This document shows positions 6,684-11,357 of a DNA stretch of 11,357 nt, piece by piece. The translations under genes were made by a program, and so were the position numbers. The DNA lies in NCBI GenBank assembly GCA_022839105.1, contig JALHDH010000138.1, positions 1 through 11,357 of the forward strand, given 5' to 3'. Each line of letters begins with the position of its first letter. Positions within the stretch are counted from its first letter, which is position 1. A model generated the notes under the pieces. The model was not told the origin of the DNA, did not search any database, and was given only the letters and a program-made list of their open reading frames with translations. The DNA comes from a bacterium. GTDB lineage: Bacteria > Vulcanimicrobiota > Xenobia > Xenobiales > Xenobiaceae.

Positions 6684-6737
6684 AAAAAACCCGGCGCCGC
6701 CGGCGCACGTCCGCGCCGTCCCCGCAGCGCCGGGTTT
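6684..6737 (-). terminator. Intrinsic terminator after the zinc-ribbon gene, just upstream of cutA
   Basis: On the minus strand AAACCCGGCGC pairs perfectly with GCGCCGGGTTT over 11 bp (6727-6737 with 6687-6697). The second arm runs into six T residues (6684-6689). Inside the 29-base loop is another perfect 6-bp stem (CGGCGC with GCGCCG, 6701-6718). It ends about 37 bases before the cutA ATG, so it could also act as a cutA leader attenuator. Confidence 0.8.
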
Positions 6738-6752
6738 CCTCGCCTCGGCGTC

Positions 6753-7201
6753 TCAGTGCGTGCCGCGCTGAGACCGGTAGCAGTCCTGGCAGTACACGGG
6801 TCTGTCGGGCGCCGGCTCGAAGGGAACCTGCGCGACCTTTCCGCACGACGTGCACGTGATCTGCGTCATCTTCCGGGGCGCTTGCTCGCGGCGCCGAGGA
6901 GCACCGCGGCCATAGCCGCCGCCCCCGCCCCCGCCATAGCCGCCGCCGCCGCCGCCGCCATAGCCGCCGCCGCCATAGCCACCGCCGCCATAGCCACCGC
7001 CGCCGCCGCCGTAACCGCCGCCCCGCCGCCGAAACGGCGCGGCGCCTGCCGGTGCTGCGTCCTGCGATTCTGGCGGCACTCAGGACAGCGTTTCGGCTCG
7101 GAGAAATTGCGGCTTGCGTAACGCTCCTGCTCCTCCGCTGAGAAGACGAAGGTCTGGTTGCAATCGCTGCACACCAACTCGACATCGGAATACTCGGACA
7201 T
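6753..7201 (-). CDS. Gly/Tyr-rich protein with two zinc ribbons, broken by a frameshift
   Basis: The N-terminal half reads from ATG 7201: 'VELVCSDCNQTFVFSAEEQE' leads to 'EPKRCPECRQNRRTQ', a C-x2-C...C-x2-C zinc ribbon at about residues 11-44. The C-terminal half lies in another frame: a Gly/Tyr low-complexity stretch, then 'MTQITCTSCGKVAQVPFEP' and 'RPVYCQDCYRSQR', a second C-x2-C...C-x2-C ribbon. This order (ribbon, Gly-rich linker, ribbon) is that of a known family of small bacterial zinc-ribbon proteins of unknown function. Adding one base near the C-run at 7021-7024 joins the halves into about 149 residues. A nucleic-acid-binding role is a guess from the ribbons and the RNP-like linker. 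Without repair the first frame ends in an Ala-rich tail at 6866. No good ribosome site was seen. A terminator follows at 6684-6737. Confidence 0.8.
6908..7020 (-). repeat. Gly-rich codon repeat (GGN runs broken by TAT/TAC)
   Basis: On the minus strand GGC/GGT codons run in blocks of four to seven, each ended by a Tyr codon. Tyr spacings are 7, 5, 5, 8 and 8 codons. It is a coding microsatellite that is prone to slippage and to sequencing or assembly error. Confidence 0.85.
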
Positions 7202-7232
7202 GGGAAGAGAACCTCATGGGATTTGGACGGAC

Positions 7233-7255
7233 GGTTTTCCCCCCCCCGAAAAACC
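7233..7255. repeat. C9 homopolymer inside a GGTTTT/AAAACC inverted repeat
   Basis: GGTTTT (7233-7238), nine C residues (7239-7247), GA, then AAAACC (7250-7255). It sits 32 bases upstream of the zinc-ribbon ATG. The surrounding gap 7202-7479 contains no gene that I can support. Confidence 0.7.
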
Positions 7256-7426
7256 ATCGTGCGTCGGCAATTGAGCCATCGGTTGGGGCTGCGTCGCCTC
7301 ACCGCGGGGAAGAAGGGCGTCTTGAGAACGGAGCAAAGTCATAACCGAGCCACGAATGCCGGAGCCTGCCCCACTAGGAAGGCTGCGTGCCACAGTCATT
7401 GTATCCGTCTTTTCGCACTTGCGCCA

Positions 7427-7442
7427 CGCCGCCTCCGCGGCG
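7427..7442. terminator. Possible terminator hairpin after the PEGA lipoprotein
   Basis: CGCCGC, CTCC loop, GCGGCG form a perfect 6-bp stem 38 bases beyond the stop of the PEGA lipoprotein gene. There is no U-tract, so intrinsic termination is uncertain. Confidence 0.3.
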
Positions 7443-7479
7443 GGGGGCAAACCTCCGGAAAGCACCGTCACCTTGCCGT

Positions 7480-7851
7480 CTACGGCGCGCTCGCCGGATC
7501 TTCCGGACGCAGCACGTACCTGTAGTCGCTTTCAAGCCTGGCGCTGAAGAAATACGGAATGATTCCGGGGAGCAGCCAAAAGAGGGACTCGTCGGCGCGG
7601 TACGAACTCTCCACGACGACGTTTTTGAGCGGCTTGTACCCCGGTTTCTCGACCGTGACGTGGTAGACCTTCGGAAGGCCCGAACGGGATTGATAGGTCG
7701 TGGGTGTCTTTCCGATCGGCACGCCGTTGACGCTGATGTCGGCATCGTCCGGTTCAGTGGTGAAGCGGGTGGACTGCGCGCAGCCGCTGCCGATCGCCGC
7801 GGCTGCCAGAAGTCCGATGGCCGCCCGCGCCAGAAAAGAGGTTCGAAACAT
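7480..7851 (-). CDS. Small PEGA-domain lipoprotein
   Basis: This 123-residue protein starts at ATG 7851, with GGGAGA about nine bases upstream. Residues 1-23 form a signal peptide, and Cys24 ('GSGC') is the likely lipidation site, although Gly at -3 is off consensus. Residues 30-75 match a PEGA domain: 'TTEPDDADISVNGVPIGKTP' then 'HVTVEKPGYKPL'. These are surface-exposed beta domains common in lipoproteins of Gram-negative and environmental bacteria. A hydrophobic patch (about 90-102) precedes the tail 'DYRYVLRPE'. The function of such proteins is generally unknown, with roles in envelope structure or binding proposed. It has a good promoter of its own at 7928-7956. No functional link to its neighbours is evident. 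Confidence 0.85.
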   Translation of the reverse strand: MFRTSFLARAAIGLLAAAAIGSGCAQSTRFTTEPDDADISVNGVPIGKTPTTYQSRSGLPKVYHVTVEKPGYKPLKNVVVESSYRADESLFWLLPGIIPYFFSARLESDYRYVLRPEDPASAP

Positions 7852-7927
7852 GGATCACATTCTCCCGTACAAAGTCAGCGCTTCCGCAACCCCGTCCCCG
7901 GACCGGGTTTCGGCCGCAACTGGGAGG

Positions 7928-7956
7928 AGAATACCTCTTCGGCGTCCGTAAGTCAA
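7928..7956 (-). promoter_or_regulatory. Sigma-70-type promoter for the PEGA lipoprotein
   Basis: On the minus strand TTGACT (7951-7956) and TATTCT (7928-7933) are separated by exactly 17 bases. The predicted start, near 7921, lies about 70 bases upstream of the ATG. Confidence 0.6.
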
Positions 7957-8635
7957 TGCCCGTTCTGTCATCCGGCGCGCCGGCCCTTGAGGCGGTTGAG
8001 CGGCAGCGTCGGGGACGAGGGGACTGAGCGTGGCGCCCAAGGACATTTGCCCGGACGGACACGCAACGACCGGTGGTTGACGGGCCGGCCGCCTTGCATG
8101 GCAACGCTGTCATGTCAATCAAGGCGTTGGACGCAGTCAAGGAGAAGACCGGGGCGTCGGCGGAAGCGGTCATGGCTGGGCTGACGCCTTCGCCATCGAC
8201 CGGGCGACGGGCCGGGCAGGTGCGGCGCCGCGTAAGCATTACCGGAGCGCCTGATATGCCGGGATGGCCATCGACGCGATAACGGCCCGCGTGTCCAGGG
8301 CGCGCGAGCCCGACTCGCCGGCCGGCGCGCATGCAAGACCCGCGCTAAGGCGCGCGAGATCTCGCCGCCGAGCCGGTCGAGAATCGCGCCGGCGGTTTCG
8401 ACGCTGGGCGGACATGGACCAAAGGAAGCCATCCACGCCGGTTTCCCGGCCTTGAAGTCCGCGCGACCACGCCGTCACTTGCGGAATCTCGGCCCCGACG
8501 AGCGGCAAGATCTTGCGGGACGCGACCGCTACTCTCGCGCCGGAGAGATCACTTGGGGTATGCGCGCCGTAGGCCGCGATGGAAACCTCGCGCACGCGCG
8601 CGCTTCCAAACCGCGCAGCAGCCTCCGCCCCCCTG

Positions 8636-8663
8636 TTGACAACCGCCCGAAAACCGTTACTGA
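8636..8663 (+). promoter_or_regulatory. Possible promoter for the sixA-plsY-MEMO unit
   Basis: A perfect TTGACA (8636-8641) stands 68 bases before the sixA ATG. The best -10 at 16 bases is TACTGA (8658-8663), which is poor. The perfect -35 and its position are the support. Confidence 0.35.
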
Positions 8664-8709
8664 TGGAGCCGAAGTATCCGCCGAAACGGCGCGACTGGGA
8701 GGCGTTCAC

Positions 8710-9246
8710 ATGCGAGTTTTTCTCTTGAGGCACGGCGAGGCGCAGCCTGATGAGGATGTCCCGCGCGACGAGGACCGCGCCCTGACGGAGAAAGGCGAAA
8801 CACGCCTCCACAAGGCGTGCCGCGGACTCCGGCGCCTGGAGGTGTTCCCGGAGCGTATCTTCACGAGTCCCGTCACGCGGGCGCTCCAGACCGCGCGGAT
8901 CATTGCCGAGGAATTGGGGTTCGTCGAAGATATCGAGGCCGTTGAGGAGCTGGCGCCGGACGCCGAGCCCGAGGACATGGCCGAGGTTCTCAAGTCGCTG
9001 CGGCACGACCAGGTGATGCTCGTGGGCCATCAACCCCATCTGGGACAGCTCGCCGCCCTCCTGATCACGGGCGAGACGCGGGGCAGGGTCGGCATCAAGA
9101 AGGGCGGGCTGGTCCGCATCGACATCGACGACTGGCGGGAAGACCCGCCGGGGCAGATTCGCTGGCTCTTGACGGTCAAGCAGCTCTCCTGGATGAAGAA
9201 GAAACAGAAGAAGGCCGGGGATGACGCGGGGGGGTCGGAAGAATAG
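8710..9246 (+). CDS. sixA: SixA-type phosphohistidine phosphatase (histidine phosphatase superfamily)
   Basis: This 178-residue protein starts at ATG 8710, with GGGAGG seven bases upstream. The frame stays open further upstream, but that extension lacks family similarity. The RHG signature is at 7-9 with catalytic His8. 'SPVTRALQTA' (53-62) supplies the conserved Arg, and 'VGHQPH' (105-110) carries the second catalytic His107. The size and the short branch without extra domains fit SixA, which removes phosphate from histidine on phosphotransfer proteins in the cytoplasm. Other small histidine phosphatases cannot be excluded, so the substrate is inferred. The Lys/Asp-rich tail (163-178) is unremarkable. 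plsY starts 15 bases after its stop, so the two are probably co-transcribed. Confidence 0.88.
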   Translation: MRVFLLRHGEAQPDEDVPRDEDRALTEKGETRLHKACRGLRRLEVFPERIFTSPVTRALQTARIIAEELGFVEDIEAVEELAPDAEPEDMAEVLKSLRHDQVMLVGHQPHLGQLAALLITGETRGRVGIKKGGLVRIDIDDWREDPPGQIRWLLTVKQLSWMKKKQKKAGDDAGGSEE

Positions 9247-9261
9247 CGCCGGGGATCGTCG

Positions 9262-9857
9262 ATGACCCCGCTCGCCGCGGGCTTCGCCGTCCTGGGCGCC
9301 TATGTGCTGGGCGGCGTCCCTTTCAGCCTCCTCCTGGGATTCGTGCTCGGGCGCGTCGATATCCGCGCGCGGGGCAGCGGCAACGCCGGCGCCACGAACC
9401 TCGGCCGCGTGTGCGGCTGGCGCTACTTCCCCCTCGCCTTCGCGCTGGACTTCGGAAAAGGCTTCGCGCCCCTCGTTCTCGCCATGCCCGCCCTCGCGCA
9501 AGCGAGGATGGAGCATTCCTGGGTTCTCGCGGCGACGGTGATGCTGGCCTTGGCGCCTGTCGCGGGCCATATCTACAGCCCTTTCCTCAAGTTCCGCGGC
9601 GGCAAGGGCGTGGCGACTACGACCGGGGCGCTCGCCGCCCTGTTGCCCCTCGAGACCGCGGTCGCCGCCGCCGCCTGGTTCGCGGCGTTCGCCTTGACGC
9701 GCACCGTGGGCGTCGCCTCGCGTTCTTCCTTTGCCGCGCCCGACAGGCCGACGAAACGGCCTTCGTGGGCGGACTCTGCGTGCTTCTGTCCGCGCTGGTT
9801 TTGTACCGCCACCGGTCCAACCTCAGGGCGTATTTCAGGCGGCGAAGGTCCCGCTGA
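9262..9857 (+). CDS. plsY: PlsY, acyl-phosphate:glycerol-3-phosphate acyltransferase, broken by a frameshift
   Basis: PlsY transfers the acyl chain of acyl-phosphate to glycerol-3-phosphate, the first committed step of phospholipid synthesis, in the inner membrane. From ATG 9262 the frame shows a first membrane helix (about 5-30), 'GSGNAGATN' (38-46), further helices, and 'GHIYSPFLKFRGGKGVATTTG' split as GHIYSPF (102-108) and FRGGKGVATT (111-120), the glycerol-phosphate and acyl-phosphate loops. After about residue 152 ('LTRTVGVA') the reading turns to low-similarity sequence running to 9921. The true C-terminus, with a last hydrophobic helix and 'LYRHRSNLRAYF', lies in the -1 frame and stops at TGA 9857. 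Adding one base near 9715-9720 restores about 198 residues, normal for PlsY. The enzyme is usually essential, which argues for sequence error over gene loss. Confidence 0.9.
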
Positions 9858-9966
9858 CCAGGGCGACGGAACAGCGCTCCGCGCGCGAGCTCGCCTTCTC
9901 GAGCAGGGTGGTGTATCCTGACAAACGCCGGCCGGAGCGAGACCGAGCTCCGCGGAAAGGCAGGCC

Positions 9967-10784
9967 GTGAAGACGCGAAAAGCTTGCGCGCGAAGCTTCT
10001 ACCCCGAGGCTTCAGCCCCGACGATCGAGGAATACGTGCGCGGTTTCGCGCCGCCGGCCCTTCCCGGCGCTTGCGCCGCGGTCGCGCCCCACGCCGGCTG
10101 GTTCTTCTCGGGCCGCACCGCGGCGCGGGTGTTCCTCACGCTGGCGCCGGCCGCCCCGGCGACGCTCGTCCTTCTCGGCGCCGTGCACCGCCGCCCCCTG
10201 GAAGGGCCGGCCGTCGATGCCGCCCAGGCTTGGGACACGCCGCTGGGACCAGTCGCCGTCGATACGGCCCTGCTGGCCGACCTGCGTCAGGCGGACATGG
10301 GCTTGGAGTTCGACCGCGATGCCCACGAAGGCGAGCACTCCATTGAGGTGTCGCTTCCCTTCGTGCGCCATTTCCTCCCCGAGGCGCGCATCGTGCCGAT
10401 CGCCTGTCCGACCTTTCCGGGCGCGCCGGCCTTCGGCGCCGCGTTGGGCGCGGCGCTCAAAGGACGGCGCGCGGTCGTGGTCGCCTCCAGCGACCTCACC
10501 CACTACGGAAGCAGGGCCTGGTCGACATCGCCGGCCGGCTGGTCCGCGAGAACGACGAGCGCATGCTCGCGCTGGTGCGCGAACTGCGGGACGACGCGAT
10601 CCTCGCCGAGGCGCGCGCGCGCCACAACGCCTGCGGGGGCGGCGCCATCGCCGCCGCGGTGGCGGCGGCGCGAACCATGGGCGCGCGGGCCGGCATTGTC
10701 ATCGAGTACCGCACCAGCCATGACAGCCTTCCGGAGCATCCGATCACCCGGATCGTGGGTTACGGCGGCGTCGTGATGGCGTGA
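9967..10784 (+). CDS. MEMO family protein (AmmeMemoRadiSam system protein B), broken by a frameshift
   Basis: From GTG 9967 (AAAGG six bases upstream) the first 181 residues match the MEMO family: 'RSFYP' (9-13), 'PHAGWFFSG' (41-49), 'LGAVH' (70-74), 'EHSIEVSLPF' (123-132) and 'SSDLTHYG' (174-181). These include the His and Asp residues of the family's metal-site-like pocket. The frame then degrades. The expected C-terminus continues in the -1 frame ('KQGLVDIAGRL', 'ARHNACGGGAIAAAVAAARTMGA', 'IVGYGGVVMA') to TGA 10784. One added base near 10507-10511 gives about 272 residues, the usual length. In bacteria this family often occurs with AMMECR1 and a radical SAM protein in a system whose reaction is poorly known; neither partner is in this window. 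It lies 109 bases after the repaired plsY stop on the same strand. Confidence 0.88.
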
Positions 10785-10785
10785 G

Positions 10786-10801
10786 GCGGCCCTCCGGCCG
10801 C
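10786..10801. terminator. Possible hairpin terminator between convergent MEMO and hisA genes
   Basis: GCGGCC, CTCC loop, GGCCGC form a perfect 6-bp stem in the 22-base gap between two converging genes. There is no U-tract on either strand. It could serve both genes if it terminates at all. Confidence 0.4.
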
Positions 10802-10806
10802 GGGCG

Positions 10807-11357
10807 TCAGCGCGCGAACAGCCGCAGGGCCGCGGCCGGATCGATGCGCCCCTCCAGGAGCGCCTTCCCGGCGACGACGCCCTCGAGGCCGGGGACGGCC
10901 GCGGCCTTGATCTTCTCCAGGTCCTCCATGGACCCGATGCCGCCCGCGCCCACGACGCGCATGCGCGTCTCGGCCGCCGCAGCCCGCCACAGCTCAACGT
11001 CCGGGCCCAGCAACGTTCCGTCGCGGTCGATGGCCGTCACGAGAATTCGCTCCAGACCCTGGGCGCGAAAACGCGCCCCCAGCGCCGCGGGATCCGCGTC
11101 GATGGTCGCGCGCCACGCATCGACGGCGAGCTTGCCGCCCTTGAAGTCCAGTCCCGGCATCACGCGCGCGGGCCCGGCGATCGCCACCGCCCGCTCAAGG
11201 AACTCCGGATCCGCGAGAACCCGCGTCCCCAACAGGACCCTGTCCGCGCCGGCATCAAGGACCTCTCTCAGCCGCTCCTCGCTGCGGATTCCCCCGCCCG
11301 CCTGCACGGGCACGCCCGCCCGCGCGATGATCGCCCGAAGCGCCGCGGTGCTGAACG
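10807..11357 (-). CDS. hisA: HisA, ProFAR isomerase of histidine biosynthesis, C-terminal part (5' end outside window)
   Basis: HisA opens the ring of the first ribose of ProFAR (an Amadori rearrangement) in histidine synthesis, using a TIM-barrel fold in the cytoplasm. The frame is open to the window edge, so the N-terminal strands with the first catalytic Asp are missing. About 183 residues are visible. 'PVQAGGGIRS' is the mid-barrel phosphate loop, followed by 'GADRVLLGTRVLADPEF', 'GLDFKGGKLAVDAW', 'ILVTAIDRDGTLLGPD' with the second catalytic Asp, and 'VVGAGGIGSMEDL', the second phosphate loop. The last segment favours HisA over the paralogue HisF because of the 'GGKLAVDAW' region. No other his gene is visible. 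It converges on the MEMO gene. Confidence 0.93.
   Translation of the reverse strand, partial: FSTAALRAIIARAGVPVQAGGGIRSEERLREVLDAGADRVLLGTRVLADPEFLERAVAIAGPARVMPGLDFKGGKLAVDAWRATIDADPAALGARFRAQGLERILVTAIDRDGTLLGPDVELWRAAAAETRMRVVGAGGIGSMEDLEKIKAAAVPGLEGVVAGKALLEGRIDPAAALRLFAR

Larger units (their letters stand above)
7852..8709. other. 858-base stretch without a convincing gene
   Basis: This gap holds the PEGA lipoprotein promoter and a possible sixA promoter. Several ORFs cross it on both strands, as expected in GC-rich DNA, but none has a ribosome site with a recognisable protein. On the minus strand, two adjoining frames give protein-like segments at about 8461-8640 and 8350-8459. These could be remnants of a frame-broken gene. 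On the plus strand an ORF at 8112-8282 encodes a short helical peptide without a ribosome site. Confidence 0.5.

Noticed and set aside
6908..7020. Gly-rich repeat as a CRISPR array or intergenic repeat
   Set aside because: It lacks regular repeats and spacers. It is a coding Gly/Tyr microsatellite.
6866..7070. Ala-rich tail in the first frame of the zinc-ribbon gene, which could be read as a hydrophobic segment
   Set aside because: It is the out-of-frame reading of the Gly/Tyr codon repeat. The neighbouring frame gives the family's Gly-rich linker and second zinc ribbon.
7398..7403. TACAAT on the minus strand as a promoter for the zinc-ribbon gene
   Set aside because: No acceptable -35 lies 16-18 bases upstream, and the site is about 200 bases from the start codon.
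8112..8282. Short plus-strand ORF starting 'MSIKALDAVKEKTGASAEAV', faintly like small helical motility proteins such as YjfB
   Set aside because: It has no ribosome site, its second half is Arg/Pro-rich and not protein-like, and the resemblance is too short to count.
8281..8709. Upstream in-frame extension of sixA
   Set aside because: The family N-terminus (MRVFLLRHGE) begins at 8710 directly after a GGGAGG site. The upstream residues are basic low-information sequence.
8239..9570. 443-residue open frame on the minus strand across sixA and the start of plsY
   Set aside because: It is antisense to two recognisable genes, lacks family similarity, and is explained by GC-rich codon structure. 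Only its far end (8461-8640) looked protein-like, and that is noted separately.

Overview
This is an 11.4 kb window of very GC-rich bacterial DNA with about a dozen protein genes, close together on both strands. MglA-type GTPases with roadblock partners, HEAT and PEGA lipoproteins, and high GC fit a Gram-negative, environmental lineage such as Planctomycetota, Hydrogenedentota, Sumerlaeota or a deltaproteobacterial relative. The sequence alone does not settle the phylum. No rRNA, tRNA, CRISPR, insertion sequence or prophage gene was recognised.

Layout. (1) 1-1754, plus strand: a small-GTPase module with the end of a roadblock/LC7 protein, an MglA-like GTPase carrying an unusual C-terminal membrane anchor, and a second roadblock/LC7 protein that appears to start at ATT. 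(2) 1815-4583, minus strand: a 756-residue lipoprotein with TPR-like and HEAT-like helices and a degenerate receiver-like domain, followed by a small two-helix membrane protein. Its promoter (TTGACG-17-TATAAT) stands back to back with one for larC. (3) 4976-6304, plus strand: larC, the nickel insertase for the nickel-pincer cofactor, as a single ORF with a His-rich insert. (4) 6336-7851, minus strand: cutA, a Gly/Tyr-rich double zinc-ribbon protein with a good intrinsic terminator after it, and a PEGA-domain lipoprotein with its own promoter. (5) 7852-8709: no convincing gene. (6) 8710-10784, plus strand: sixA-like phosphatase, plsY and a MEMO/AmmeMemoRadiSam B protein, probably one transcription unit. 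(7) 10807-11357, minus strand: hisA, cut by the window end.

Three genes (zinc-ribbon protein, plsY, MEMO) are each broken by one frameshift, and each is repaired by adding one base. Three such events so close together look more like uncorrected single-base deletions in the assembly than biology. The annotation below therefore gives repaired gene extents, and gene boundaries should be read with that in mind.

The most novel-looking items are the tail-anchored MglA with two different roadblock partners, and the lipoprotein that combines HEAT-like repeats with a receiver-like domain apparently outside the cytoplasm. The remaining genes are housekeeping or metal-related (LarC, CutA) and do not form an obvious single pathway.
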